Source: Suttonella sp. R2A3 (GTDB lineage: Bacteria > Pseudomonadota > Gammaproteobacteria > Cardiobacteriales > Cardiobacteriaceae). From it: a stretch of DNA of 64,000 nucleotides. Below are positions 19,736 to 29,457 of this stretch, one piece after another. The number at the start of each line of letters is the position of its first letter. The stretch's first letter is position 1. The notes under the pieces are model-generated. The model worked only from the letters and a program-made list of their open reading frames with translations. It searched no databases and was not told the origin of the DNA. The stretch spans positions 1,047,501-1,111,500 of the forward strand of contig NZ_CP090975.1 in the NCBI RefSeq assembly GCF_021513215.1. Reading direction: 5' to 3'. Both the position numbers and the translations under genes were made by a program.

Positions 19736-20954
19736 TAAAACATTGAACCTAAGTTAAAGATTGGCATATACATCGCGATCAAGAGGCCACCAACGACAAC
19801 CGCAAGAAACGCCATGATAAACGGCTCAATCATCGAGGTCAGGTTATCGATACGCCAGTCGAGTTCTTCTTCGTAAAAATTCGCCACCCGTCCGAGCATT
19901 TCCCCGAGATTACCCGACTCTTCACCAATAGCGGTCATTTGCACCGCAATCGTTGGAAACAGGTTGGTATTTTTCATCGCAAAACTGAGCTGCTGACCGT
20001 TCTGCACATTTTCACGAATATCATAAACTGCTGCCTCATAAATAGGGCTGCCGGTGGCGGGGGCTGTAGAAGACAGGCCGCGCAACATCGGCACACCGGC
20101 GTTAAACAGCGTAGCCAAAGTTCGTGCAAAGCGCGCATTCGCCCCACATTTTAAGATCCCACCAATAATCGGGATTTTAAACGCAAATTTATTGGCGCCT
20201 TCTTGAAGGCGTTTATTGCGTTTCTTTGCATATATAAAGGCAGCCACCAAAGCCACTAAAACCACTAAAATATATACCCCATAATTGACCATGAAATCAG
20301 AAATACTGACCACCATTTGTGTGACAGCGGGTAACTCGCCACCATTAGATTCAAAAAAATCTGCAAAAACCGGCACCACTTTAATCAACAAGATGGCGGT
20401 AACCACCACTGCGAAAATCATCACGATTGCTGGGTAAGTGAGCGCCTTTTTAACTTTCTTCTTGGTCGCTTCACCTTTTTCCATGTTCAGCGCAATGTTG
20501 TCCATGGTACTTTCTAGCATACCCGCATCTTCACCGGCCGCAACCAAACTGGTGTATAGGCTATCAAATTGTATTGGGTGGGCGGCAAGTGCTTCAGCAA
20601 AGGTGGCGCCGTTTTGAATACGGTCATGGATATCAAACACCATGTCGCGCATTTTTTTCGGTTTTTCAATACTTTGCCCGACCAAATCAAGCGCGCGCAG
20701 TGCGGGCATCCCCGCACGCAACATCGTCGCCATTTGCCGGGTAAAGAAGAGCACGTCTTTAGATTTAATCCGCCCCTTACTTTCATAAATCGGCTTAGGC
20801 TTTTCTTTTACGCTGACATGCGTCAACCCCTGTTTACTGAGTGTGGCCTTGAGGATCGCATCATTTTGCGCATCCATTGTGCCGTTCATCACCTTGCCTT
20901 GCTTGGTTTTCCCACTCCAAAGGTAGGTTTTAAGCACTTTTTTTGTCTTGCCAT
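19735..20954 (-). CDS. pilC: type IV pilus inner-membrane platform protein PilC (start codon out of frame by one base)
   Basis: Platform protein of the pilus assembly motor. The body is intact: LKTYLWSGKTKQGK, two T2SSF domains (about 65-190 and 270-395; FFTRQMATMLRAGMPALRAL and ARFARTLATLFNAGVPMLRGL), three hydrophobic helices and LTSMIEPFIMAFLAVVVGGL. The best start, ATG 20954 with AGGAG five bases before, reads MARQKK and then leaves the frame at an A7 run (20938-20944). With eight A's it reads MARQKKVLKTYLWSG, a normal PilC beginning. As written, translation would need slippage, a GTG at 20937 (400 aa, no good ribosome site) or a start inside pilB. The real cause is undetermined. Confidence 0.9.
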
Positions 20955-20965
20955 GCTGGCTCCTA

Positions 20966-22657
20966 TTAGTCGCTGGTGACCCGCAGTATTTCTTCAATAC
21001 TGGTGATCCCCTGCTTAACTTTATTGAGCGCCGACTGACGCAAATCCCAATGGCCTTCTTTCTGACACTGCTCTTCAATATCACTCGCTGAGGCGTTATG
21101 CAAGATCAGCTCCGCCAATTCATCAGAAATCGGCACGACCTGATAAATACCGGCGCGCCCACGATAACCCTGATAACTGCACCGCTCACATCCTTTAGCG
21201 GTATAGATGCGCAAATCATCGACCTCTTCTTCCTCGAAACCGAGCGCAATCAGCTCGTCATGATGGTGCTTACGGTCGCGTACTTTACAATAGGAACATA
21301 AACGCCGCGCCAAACGCTGCGCCATAATCAAATTGACGCTGGCGGCAATATTATACGAAGGAATGCCAATATTAACCAAGCGCGCAATCGTCTGCGGCAC
21401 GTCATTGGTATGCAGCGTGGATAGCACCAAGTGCCCGGTTTGCGCCGCTTTGACCGCGATCTCGCCGGTGGTGATATCACGAATCTCCCCAACCATGATG
21501 ATATCGGGATCCTGACGCAAAAATGCTTTCAGCGCAGCCGCAAAATCCAACCCGGTTTTGGTGTTGACGTTGACCTGATTAATCCCGGGCAAGTTGATTT
21601 CCACCGGATCTTCAGCAGTTGAAATATTGACCGTGGGTTTGTTGAGTAAATTTAAGCCCGTATAGAGTGACACCGTTTTACCCGACCCGGTAGGCCCGGT
21701 AACCAACACCAACCCTTGCGGTTTATTGATCGCGTCAAGATAGTGTTGTTTTTGCTCCGGTTCAAAGCCGAGCACATCGATATCGAGCTTCGCTGCCGAG
21801 CTATCGAGAATACGCAGAACGATTTTTTCGCCATAGAGCGTTGGCAGCGAGCTGACACGAAAATCAATCGCTTTGGTTTCAGAAACTTGCAGCTTAATGC
21901 GCCCGTCTTGCGGCACGCGTTTTTCGGCGATATCCAAATCCGCCATGACCTTCAAACGTGCAGTAATCCGGTTGGCAATACTCGGCGGCGGCGCAGCAAC
22001 TTCTTGCAGCACCCCATCGCGACGAAAGCGCACTCGGTAGGTTTGTTCATACGGCTCAAAGTGTAAATCTGACGCCCCAGTGCGGATGGCATCAAGCAGC
22101 ATACCGGTCACAAAACGCACCACTGGTGCTTCTTCTTCGCCATCAAGCGCGCCCAAAGCATCGCTGATTGCCTCGATATCGACGTCCTGTTCTTCATCAT
22201 CGAACATCCGATCCATACCACCGACACCGGCATAATGCTCTTCAATCAGCGCCTCAATCACGTCCATATTCGCCACCACTGGCTCGACAGACGTAAAATT
22301 ACCCTGATACTTAAACTCATCGAGCATCATGCGGTTTGCCGGATCAAACGTGGCTAAAAACAGCCGTCCACTATTAAGATAGACCGGCAGCGCCATGTGT
22401 TTACGCACCGCAGTTTCTTTAAATTGCGCAGTCAGTTCCCGGCGAATATCCATTTCACGCAACATCACCTGCGGCAAGTTATACACATCGCGGTTAATTT
22501 CCGACAGGCGATTTGCATCGAGCAAACCATCGCTGATCAGCTGTTGCAAAAAGTTCGCTTTTTTCTTTTGTGCACTGACTTGCGATTCGCGAATTTGCTC
22601 AGGCGTACAGATTTTATGCTGCACCATATAAGAAACTATTTGATCGTACTGACTCAC
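20966..22657 (-). CDS. pilB: type IV pilus extension ATPase PilB
   Basis: Hexameric GspE-type ATPase that powers pilin addition, cytosolic at the inner membrane. It has 563 aa. The N-terminal MshEN domain covers about 1-140. Then GASDLHFEPYE, Walker A GPTGSGKT (321-328), the Asp box VGEIRDITTGEIA, and the His box TGHLVLSTLHTND. The tetracysteine zinc site is CSYC...CERC near 460-490. It is the first pilus gene of the run, 11 bp before pilC. Confidence 0.97.
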   Translation of the reverse strand: MSQYDQIVSYMVQHKICTPEQIRESQVSAQKKKANFLQQLISDGLLDANRLSEINRDVYNLPQVMLREMDIRRELTAQFKETAVRKHMALPVYLNSGRLFLATFDPANRMMLDEFKYQGNFTSVEPVVANMDVIEALIEEHYAGVGGMDRMFDDEEQDVDIEAISDALGALDGEEEAPVVRFVTGMLLDAIRTGASDLHFEPYEQTYRVRFRRDGVLQEVAAPPPSIANRITARLKVMADLDIAEKRVPQDGRIKLQVSETKAIDFRVSSLPTLYGEKIVLRILDSSAAKLDIDVLGFEPEQKQHYLDAINKPQGLVLVTGPTGSGKTVSLYTGLNLLNKPTVNISTAEDPVEINLPGINQVNVNTKTGLDFAAALKAFLRQDPDIIMVGEIRDITTGEIAVKAAQTGHLVLSTLHTNDVPQTIARLVNIGIPSYNIAASVNLIMAQRLARRLCSYCKVRDRKHHHDELIALGFEEEEVDDLRIYTAKGCERCSYQGYRGRAGIYQVVPISDELAELILHNASASDIEEQCQKEGHWDLRQSALNKVKQGITSIEEILRVTSD

Positions 22658-22662
22658 GTCGC

Positions 22663-23238
22663 CTACCTTCCCTTATTCGCCAAAAATTGCTTGAGCATCG
22701 GCTGCCCATATTCGCTTAAAAAAGACTCTGGATGGAATTGTACACCTTCTAGCGCCATTTTTTTATGGCGAATCCCCATAATCGTCTGATTTTCATCATC
22801 GCTACAGGCGGTAATGTCAAATTCTGCAGGAAAATTTTGCCGAGAAACCGCTAGAGAATGATAGCGGGTTACGTGTAGTGGATTAGGCAATCCATGAAAT
22901 ACACCATGATCGTTATGGCGGATACGGCTGATTTTACCGTGCATTGGTGGCACGCGCTCAATCGTTGCGCCAAAGACTTGAGCAATGCACTGATGCCCTA
23001 AACACACGCCCAAAATTGGCACGATACCGGCAAAATGGCGGATAATCGTATTACTCATCCCCGCCTCATTAGGGCTACACGGGCCGGGCGAAATCACGAT
23101 ATAATCTGGGTTAAGCGCGACAACATCCGCCACACTAATCGCCTCACGAGAGCATACTCGAACCGTCTGCCCTAATTCGCTAAAATAGCGTACTAAGTTA
23201 TAGGTAAACGAATCATGATTATCAATCATCAACAACAC
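22663..23238 (-). CDS. anthranilate / aminodeoxychorismate synthase glutamine amidotransferase subunit
   Basis: Releases ammonia from glutamine for PabB or TrpE. It has 191 aa from GTG 23238, chosen because GAGGAAA sits eight bases upstream; a GTG six codons earlier is the other option. Class-I amidotransferase signature: GVCLGHQ with Cys79, and HPES near the end. The oxyanion motif is [12 protein letters not shown]. TrpG and PabA cannot be separated without a partner, and neither trpE nor pabB is nearby. It lies 5 bp before pilB. Confidence 0.93.
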   Translation of the reverse strand: MLLMIDNHDSFTYNLVRYFSELGQTVRVCSREAISVADVVALNPDYIVISPGPCSPNEAGMSNTIIRHFAGIVPILGVCLGHQCIAQVFGATIERVPPMHGKISRIRHNDHGVFHGLPNPLHVTRYHSLAVSRQNFPAEFDITACSDDENQTIMGIRHKKMALEGVQFHPESFLSEYGQPMLKQFLANKGR

Positions 23239-23267
23239 ATTAGTTTCCTCTCGCACCAGCTCGGCCG

Positions 23268-23930
23268 ATGATCACTTTTAATCAAGATCGCGTCGTGGTG
23301 CTCAAGCGCCAACCTTACCGCGAAAACCATTATTTAGTAGAGTTATTCCACCACGCCCTAGGCCGCTTTCGCGCCAGCGCACGCATTCCAAAGCAAAAAC
23401 AATACCGCTTTACCGACAACCTCGCCTTATTCAACGAAATACTGATTGACGGACGACGCAAAAGCGAGCTCGCAAACATCTGGCAAGCCGATATCGCGCG
23501 GCGAATGAACCTTACGCCAAAAAACCGCTTACACGCCCATTATCTCAATGAATTATTGCTAACCAACTTACCTTATGAAGACCCAGCACCTGAGCTTTAT
23601 GAAGCGTATTTTGCGAGCCTTGCCAAGCCTGATGCAGCCGCTTTTCGTTTATTTGAGTATCGCCTGATCGATCATTTGGGTTTAATCCCTGAGGTTCATG
23701 GGGATAGCACGCATTATCTATTAAGTTTTTATCACGGCACAGCGCAGCTTCATGCTGCCGAACAAGGCTTTGAACGTTCTTTAGTGCTGGCTTTGAGCGA
23801 ACATCGCGTGAGTGACATCCTCGCTCACCACCAAAGTAAAGCCTTACATCGCTTGATTCTTAGCCAGCATAATCCTCGCCAACACACCCGCAACACCACG
23901 CAAGCGCTGCAACAGCTGATTAAATCTTAA
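23268..23930 (+). CDS. recO: DNA repair protein RecO
   Basis: RecFOR-pathway mediator that loads RecA on SSB-coated DNA. It has 220 aa, slightly short for the family. The N-terminal OB fold ([19 protein letters not shown]) and helical C-terminal domain ([26 protein letters not shown]) match RecO in order and spacing. I see no zinc-binding Cys cluster. It is divergent from the amidotransferase gene (29 bp between starts), and its last 4 bp overlap erpA tail-to-tail. Confidence 0.82.
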   Translation: MITFNQDRVVVLKRQPYRENHYLVELFHHALGRFRASARIPKQKQYRFTDNLALFNEILIDGRRKSELANIWQADIARRMNLTPKNRLHAHYLNELLLTNLPYEDPAPELYEAYFASLAKPDAAAFRLFEYRLIDHLGLIPEVHGDSTHYLLSFYHGTAQLHAAEQGFERSLVLALSEHRVSDILAHHQSKALHRLILSQHNPRQHTRNTTQALQQLIKS

Positions 23931-24280
23931 GGTGAGAATGACGACCCACAGCCACAAGTGGTCTGCGCGTTCGGATTGCGGATAATAAACTGCGCCCCTT
24001 GTAGGTCTTCTTTGTAATCAATCTCCGCACCCGCCAGATACGCATAGCTGATGCTGTCGATAAGCAGCGTTACGCCATTTTTTTCCGCCAAAGAATCACC
24101 TTCTTGAATCGCCTCATCAAAGGTAAAGCCGTACTGAAAGCCCGAGCAACCGCCGCCGGTGACAAACACCCGCAGTTTGAGCTGATCGTTTTCTTCCTCG
24201 ACCAATAATTCAGCCACTTTATCGGCTGCCGCATCACTAAAATCCACTTCGGCGACAAAAGTTTCTAATTCGCTCACCAA
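23927..24280 (-). CDS. erpA: iron-sulfur cluster insertion protein ErpA
   Basis: A-type carrier that delivers Fe-S clusters to apo-enzymes. It has 117 aa. The three cluster Cys are present: [13 protein letters not shown] and the C-terminal [16 protein letters not shown] before the last motif is the usual ErpA form. Convergent with recO, with a 4-bp overlap. In this window IlvD, MutY and probably PilD-independent redox enzymes would be clients only in a general sense; no specific link is visible. Confidence 0.96.
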   Translation of the reverse strand: MVSELETFVAEVDFSDAAADKVAELLVEEENDQLKLRVFVTGGGCSGFQYGFTFDEAIQEGDSLAEKNGVTLLIDSISYAYLAGAEIDYKEDLQGAQFIIRNPNAQTTCGCGSSFSP

Positions 24281-24349
24281 GCCCCCACTTTATTTCATAG
24301 TTGGTGTAGATTATAGCGGTAAGCAGAGCTTTTGACGATGACGGTTTCT

Positions 24350-25639
24350 TCAATCCCAGATTTGCGGCAAATCTTCATGCTCTTCGAGGACAAATAATTT
24401 ATGGTAAAGCGCCTCGATATAGGCCTTATCTTCATCAAGCATATCTGAGTCGTGATGAATACGCAGCGCCCGTTTAGCCTGCCAGTGCGCGGCCTCACGA
24501 ACCCGAGATTCCAACGCTTTACGCCACAGGCCAGCGAGAATTTTCTGCGCGCGCTGCGCGATATCGACATTACTCGCGCCATCGCGCAGCAATGGATCAA
24601 ACGCCTGGATCAACAAGTCTTCTTCGCTAAATTCGACGATACTCAAACGATAATAAGGCGGATCAATCCGGCTTCCCTCATCGCCTTTCACCGCAATCAA
24701 CAAACGCGCAAATACATTCATCACTTTGATCGCCGTCCCCGGATCATTAACCGCAGGTGACAGCGCACGTTCTGCAACCTCACCAAGCACAATCATCCCA
24801 TAACGCGGATCTTGATCGTAGCTACGGTTCGCCTGCACCACAAATCCATCGCGCAACGCCTGCACATCTTTATCTTCAGGTAAATACCCATAGACCTTAG
24901 CTAAATAATCACCGGGATAAAGCAGCTTTCCCGGTCGCACAACAATATGCAGGCGGAAATCGCCCTTCTCCGCCAAGTTGTTAATTGACGACATATTGAT
25001 ATGGGTAAGATAGCCCATTGCTTTATTGGTTAGCCACAACACCGGCTCACCATCTGGTTCACGCGCACCAGCGCCCAAATAAGGATTACTGCGATAAGCA
25101 CGCAAGGTGCTCTCAGACTGCAGCTCAATCTTATGGATGGTGTTATTCATGCGCCCGAGTTGCGATAAGGTATGCACCCAGCGAATCAAAATAGCGATCA
25201 GATACAAAAGCACCAGAATCGTGGCGATAAACAACAAAAAGCGCCCATTTTGCTGGTAATACCCCATACCGAGCGCCGTTTTCGCAATCACCGAATAAAT
25301 AAACGCTGAAATAAAACTGGCGATAGCCAAACGCGTATTATCATCAGCCATCACTAACTGTGTCGCACGAGGGGTAGCGCCACCAGCAGCTGAAGCAAAA
25401 GCAGAGACCATGATTGACAGTGAAAACGTGGTCACCGCCAACATCGAGCTCGCCAGCACATCAAGCAACGATTCAATCGTGCTCAATTCAATATCGGGCA
25501 ATGAGATGTCTTGCGGCCATAAATAATCCGGCAACAACGCAGAGGCCACCACAATCAACGTGGCAAATAGCGCGCCCAAGGTTGGCATCGCCCAAAGGGT
25601 GTTTTCAGGCTGACGCAGCCATAACCAGAATCGATACAT
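24350..25639 (-). CDS. DUF2254 family membrane protein
   Basis: Predicted inner-membrane protein, 429 aa, of unknown function. Four hydrophobic helices lie in the first ~175 residues (ALFATLIVVASALL, MLAVTTFSLSIMVSAF, IASFISAFIYSVIA, LLFIATILVLLYLIAILI). A soluble C-terminal domain follows, with HINMSSINNLAEKGDF, RPGKLLYPGD, ALSPAVNDPGTA and DPPYYRLS, which are characteristic of DUF2254. Start ATG 25639 with GGTGGAG upstream; a GTG three codons earlier overlaps that site. Confidence 0.85.
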   Translation of the reverse strand: MYRFWLWLRQPENTLWAMPTLGALFATLIVVASALLPDYLWPQDISLPDIELSTIESLLDVLASSMLAVTTFSLSIMVSAFASAAGGATPRATQLVMADDNTRLAIASFISAFIYSVIAKTALGMGYYQQNGRFLLFIATILVLLYLIAILIRWVHTLSQLGRMNNTIHKIELQSESTLRAYRSNPYLGAGAREPDGEPVLWLTNKAMGYLTHINMSSINNLAEKGDFRLHIVVRPGKLLYPGDYLAKVYGYLPEDKDVQALRDGFVVQANRSYDQDPRYGMIVLGEVAERALSPAVNDPGTAIKVMNVFARLLIAVKGDEGSRIDPPYYRLSIVEFSEEDLLIQAFDPLLRDGASNVDIAQRAQKILAGLWRKALESRVREAAHWQAKRALRIHHDSDMLDEDKAYIEALYHKLFVLEEHEDLPQIWD

Positions 25640-25707
25640 GATCTCCACCTATCCAGATATTCATCCTATGATAACCTAGCGATTTAGTGAAACGCGAGCA
25701 ATCGATT

Positions 25708-26397
25708 ATGGCCCATATTGACCCCACGCAAATTACCCTTGAAGCGAGTTGGAAAAAAGCGCTTTATGACGAATTCAGCCAGGATTATTTTGCCCACATC
25801 AAACAAGCCCTGCTTGATGCCAAAGCGCGCGGTGAGCACGTGTTTCCACCGGGTAAATGGATATTTAATGCCTTTGATCGCACCCCACTATCAGAGGTTA
25901 AGGTGGTTATTTTAGGACAAGACCCATACCATCGCGCCGGGCAAGCGATGGGGTTGTCTTTTTCTGTCCCAGAAGGTGTGACCATCCCACCCTCACTACG
26001 CAATATTTACAAAGAGCTCGCGCGCAGTATTGAAGGGTTTAACACACCAAAACATGGCGATCTTAGCGCGTGGGCTGATCAAGGCGCGCTCCTGCTTAAC
26101 GCATCGCTGACGGTGCTCGAAGGTCGCGCGGGTAGTCATAGTAAAATCGGTTGGCAACGCTTTACCGACCGCGTTATTGAGACAATATCGCGCGAACGCG
26201 AAGGAATTATCTTTTTATTGTGGGGTAACTTTGCCAAACAAAAAGCCGCACTGATTGATCAAGATAAACACCATATTCTCACCGCCGTTCATCCATCACC
26301 ACTAAATGGCAACGCCTTTATCGGCTGTGATCATTTCCGAGCAACCAACCATCTGTTAGAGCAAGCCGGCAAAGTGCCGATTGATTGGCAAATCTAG
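25708..26397 (+). CDS. ung: uracil-DNA glycosylase (family 1)
   Basis: Removes uracil from DNA. From ATG 25708 it has 229 aa, the same as E. coli Ung; a start seven codons earlier is less likely. Active-site motifs: GQDPYH (70-75, catalytic Asp72) and HPSPLNG near 195, with the SKIGW minor-groove region between. A perfect palindromic hairpin follows 18 bp after the stop. Confidence 0.96.
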   Translation: MAHIDPTQITLEASWKKALYDEFSQDYFAHIKQALLDAKARGEHVFPPGKWIFNAFDRTPLSEVKVVILGQDPYHRAGQAMGLSFSVPEGVTIPPSLRNIYKELARSIEGFNTPKHGDLSAWADQGALLLNASLTVLEGRAGSHSKIGWQRFTDRVIETISREREGIIFLLWGNFAKQKAALIDQDKHHILTAVHPSPLNGNAFIGCDHFRATNHLLEQAGKVPIDWQI

Positions 26398-26415
26398 TCA
26401 CGGTATCGAGAATAC

Positions 26416-26444
26416 GGACGCTGCATCATCGTGATGCAGCGTCC
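26416..26444. other. perfect 13-bp stem hairpin without T-tract
   Basis: GGACGCTGCATCA-tcg-TGATGCAGCGTCC: a fully paired 13-bp stem with a three-base loop between convergent ung and the PepSY gene. There is no T-run on either side, so it is not a standard intrinsic terminator. It could still stall polymerase, protect a 3' end or be a protein site. Confidence 0.8.
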
Positions 26445-26463
26445 TAGCGGTGAGTTAATACAT

Positions 26464-27870
26464 TTACTTAACCAAAGCACCTACTGGCTTAATGCGTGAA
26501 AACAGCACATAGTCGAGGCAAAACACCGCGACAATCACCAGCATCGCGGTTGGAAAAATAACCGCTAATGCGAGTAACGGAGCAGCCAATCCCCAGCTCA
26601 CGGTTGAGTTTCTCGCAGGTGGTGGCGCCAAACCAACCGCTTTACTTGGTCGACGCTTCCACCACATCACAAATCCGCTGACACACATAAACACCACAGC
26701 TAAGCAAAATAGCGCATTCGCAAGCACACTCCACCAACCTAAGTTCCCCATATGTAGCGCAACACCGGCTGCCATAAACTTCCCAAACAGGTTGTAATCC
26801 TGGAAGCGAATATCGGCGAGGATTTCTCCACTGTATTGATCAAGGTGCATGGTGCGATCAGCCATCGGGTTGTTACTGTCATAACTCATCGAATCCTGAC
26901 TTAGCGTCCAAACGCCTATCTCACCGTGAGGGAAATTGATTTGATAACGCCCCTCAAAGCCTTGCTCGCGCGCAAATTGATCTAATGTGTCAAGGTTTTT
27001 GCTCACCGCAGCTTTAGCCGATGTATTGCTGGTGTCGGATGTTGGCATCGGGGTCAGCTCAAGCACCCAAGGAACTTCTTTCGTCAACCCATCATTGAGC
27101 ACATCGCCATGGGTTGGTGCAGAAACCGGCATCGGCGGATTACCAAATTTGCCCGCAGGAAACTGGCTCCACGCTTGCACCATTCTCTCACCCCAAATAC
27201 CAGCCCATGACAAACCAGAAATCAAAAAGAACAGCAAGATTAGCGAAATCCAAGATCCGGTTGCACCATGCAGCCTGCGCCACCAGCCGCTTTTTTTACC
27301 CAATTTCGGCATAAACACCTGACGCAAACGCCGCTGTCGCTTCCACCATAAATACCAGCCGGTTGCGATCATTAAAATCGCCAAAGACGCCGCTGTTTCA
27401 ATCAAATAATCGCCAAATTTCCCTAAGAACAGCGTCCCGTGAAAGGCTTCCATTTTCTGATATAGCCCATCGCGGCGTGGATAGACCTTAACCACTTCGG
27501 CGGTGTAGGGGTCGACCGCAACCATCATCGCACGCTCAGCACCATCCACCCGAAACACCGCGACCCTATCATCGGCGCGTGGGGCAATATATTGTTTGAT
27601 CGTGCCATTTGGTATTGAAGCAACTGCAGCATCAGCTTGTGCAGATATTGGCTGTGGATTGGCTTGCACCGCTACCTTAATTTGCTCGCCATCCCGGCCA
27701 TTAGTATAAGCAAGCATCATCATGCACAAACCCGTCACTGCCAAAATAGTCAAAAAAGGTGCAACAAACACCCCAGCATAAAAATGCCATCGCCAAATTC
27801 GACTATAACTCGAATCTTCCTTCATCGATTGACGAGAAGCACCCTTATTAACCTCATGATTTTGTGACAT
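26464..27870 (-). CDS. PepSY-associated TM protein (PiuB/iron-uptake-like)
   Basis: Inner-membrane protein of 468 aa with the PepSY_TM layout: helix near 25-50 (FYAGVFVAPFLTILAVTGL), extracytoplasmic PepSY-like domains, helices near 145-160, 205-225 and 385-410, and two more at the C-terminus. Conserved HAFHGTLFLG-like element is here EAFHGTLFLGKFGDYL. The ATG at 27870 has GAGG eight bases upstream. Such proteins often accompany ferric-siderophore uptake and may reduce or release iron. The Fur-like boxes just upstream support that, but no TonB receptor is adjacent. Confidence 0.85.
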   Translation of the reverse strand: MSQNHEVNKGASRQSMKEDSSYSRIWRWHFYAGVFVAPFLTILAVTGLCMMMLAYTNGRDGEQIKVAVQANPQPISAQADAAVASIPNGTIKQYIAPRADDRVAVFRVDGAERAMMVAVDPYTAEVVKVYPRRDGLYQKMEAFHGTLFLGKFGDYLIETAASLAILMIATGWYLWWKRQRRLRQVFMPKLGKKSGWWRRLHGATGSWISLILLFFLISGLSWAGIWGERMVQAWSQFPAGKFGNPPMPVSAPTHGDVLNDGLTKEVPWVLELTPMPTSDTSNTSAKAAVSKNLDTLDQFAREQGFEGRYQINFPHGEIGVWTLSQDSMSYDSNNPMADRTMHLDQYSGEILADIRFQDYNLFGKFMAAGVALHMGNLGWWSVLANALFCLAVVFMCVSGFVMWWKRRPSKAVGLAPPPARNSTVSWGLAAPLLALAVIFPTAMLVIVAVFCLDYVLFSRIKPVGALVK

Positions 27871-27890
27871 TATTTGCCTCACATATTATT

Positions 27891-27916
27891 GATAATAATT
27901 CGTATTGAATATTATC
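27891..27916. promoter_or_regulatory. candidate Fur box (PepSY gene side)
   Basis: Inverted repeat GATAATA-12 bp-TATTATC, 21 bp before the PepSY start, in the A/T-rich style of Fur operators (GATAATnATTATC halves). The spacing is looser than the 19-bp consensus, so Fur binding is inference from motif plus neighbour. Confidence 0.5.
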
Positions 27917-28036
27917 ATTACTCTTAATGACTCACAATATCCTTCTTTATCAGCCACATATACCCTCAACACTTCAAGACAAATACGCACTTAATGACTC
28001 CGTGATAAAAACCCTAGCGCTTTATTTTTAAAGATT

Positions 28037-28056
28037 TAATGAGAATGATTGCTTAT
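28037..28056. promoter_or_regulatory. candidate Fur box (Bcr/CflA side)
   Basis: TAATGAGAATGATTGCTTAT resembles the left half and centre of the Fur consensus (GATAATGATAATCATTATC, often seen as ATGAGAATGATT). It lies 66 bp before the divergent MFS gene. Together with the box at 27891 it would couple both genes to iron supply. Confidence 0.45.
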
Positions 28057-28121
28057 AGTTTAAGCAAAAAACGGTTTAAATATGCTAACGTTCTCGCTTA
28101 GTCTAATCGTAGAAAAATAAC

Positions 28122-29327
28122 ATGAACCCGTTCTTTACCTCCCGACGCTTTATCCTTTTTATCGCGTTAATGATCAGCCTTGCCGCACTCGGCATCGACG
28201 CTGTCCTCCCGGCCTTTGAGCAGATGACCGACGCTTTTGGTCTATCCGCTGCCGAAGAAAACCGTATCCAGCAAGTCATTTTTTCATTCATGCTTGGCTT
28301 GGCATTATTCCAACTACCATTTGGCATATTCGCCGATATTTACGGGCGAAAAATCATGCTGTGTATTGGCGTTGGTATCTACATCCTCGCTTCGTTTTCT
28401 GTGCTGTTTATCGACAGTTTTAGCGGGTTATTGATCGCACGGTTTGCTCAAGGCGCAGGGTTGGCTTCAGCGCGCGTTTTAAGCCTGACGATTGTGCGTG
28501 ATGTGAGCTCCGGGCGCGAAATGTCGCGGATTATGTCGTTTGTGATGATGGTGTTTATCTTTGTGCCGATCCTTGCGCCATCAATTGGCCAGCTAGTGAT
28601 GCTACAAGGCTCGTGGCATTCGGTATTTTGGTTATTCATCATCATGGGTAGCATTATGATCACCTGGACGCTACTAGAGCTCCCAGAAACCATCACCCCA
28701 GAACAGCGCAGCCGATTTGACGCAAAGCATATTCTTGCCTCTATTCGCGCGTGTTTAACCCATGTACCAACGCTGATTTATCTTGCGATGCTTGGGCTGC
28801 TCTTCACCATGTTGATGGTCTATATCAGCCAATCTGAACAAATTTTCCAACGTGATGTGTATGGCTTAGGAAAATGGTTCCCCGTGGTCTTTGGGGTAAC
28901 TGCCAGCGGGATGATTCTTGCCTCATGGACTAACTCGCGTTTAGTGATGCGCGTTGGCATGCATAAAATGGTGGTTTTTGCGCTAACAGGCATGTTGCTC
29001 AACGATGTCGTCTTGCTGTTATGTGCTTTTTCAGGTGGCGGCATCATGCCACTGCCTTTATTTGTTGCTTTGCTCATGGGGCATATGTTCTTCTATGGCA
29101 TCGCCATGCCTAACTTAAACAGCTTAATCCTCGAGCCACATTTTAAGATTGCCGGGACGGCTTCAGCATTGGTAGGCATGGTCATGACCATTGTTGGCGT
29201 GGCGCTCGCACATGCTATTTCTGGGCAATTTAACGGCACGCTCTACCCACTAACCTTGGGTTATGCGAGCATTAGTCTAGTGATTTTTATCCTAAATATT
29301 ATGGTTAATCGTTATACCGCTCGATAA
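28122..29327 (+). CDS. Bcr/CflA-family MFS efflux transporter
   Basis: Proton-driven drug/H+ antiporter of the 12-helix DHA1 type, 401 aa. Family marks: N-terminal LAALGIDAVLPAFEQM, LPFGIFADIYGRKIML (motif A between helices 2 and 3), and ARFAQGAGLASARVLSLTIVRD (Bcr/CflA motif with Arg). Homologues export bicyclomycin, chloramphenicol or small peptides and cysteine; some iron-regulated MFS pumps release siderophores. The shared upstream region with the PepSY gene hints at an iron link, unproven. Confidence 0.88.
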   Translation: MNPFFTSRRFILFIALMISLAALGIDAVLPAFEQMTDAFGLSAAEENRIQQVIFSFMLGLALFQLPFGIFADIYGRKIMLCIGVGIYILASFSVLFIDSFSGLLIARFAQGAGLASARVLSLTIVRDVSSGREMSRIMSFVMMVFIFVPILAPSIGQLVMLQGSWHSVFWLFIIMGSIMITWTLLELPETITPEQRSRFDAKHILASIRACLTHVPTLIYLAMLGLLFTMLMVYISQSEQIFQRDVYGLGKWFPVVFGVTASGMILASWTNSRLVMRVGMHKMVVFALTGMLLNDVVLLLCAFSGGGIMPLPLFVALLMGHMFFYGIAMPNLNSLILEPHFKIAGTASALVGMVMTIVGVALAHAISGQFNGTLYPLTLGYASISLVIFILNIMVNRYTAR

Positions 29328-29457
29328 ACGCGTTACAATAGCAGTCATAATACGGCGGATACGCATGACAGGCACGAATAGCACAATATGCCTGAGGTAA
29401 GACGATATGTTGTAGCGCCGCTAATTTAAGCAACAACTCAGTATTAGAGACTCATTC

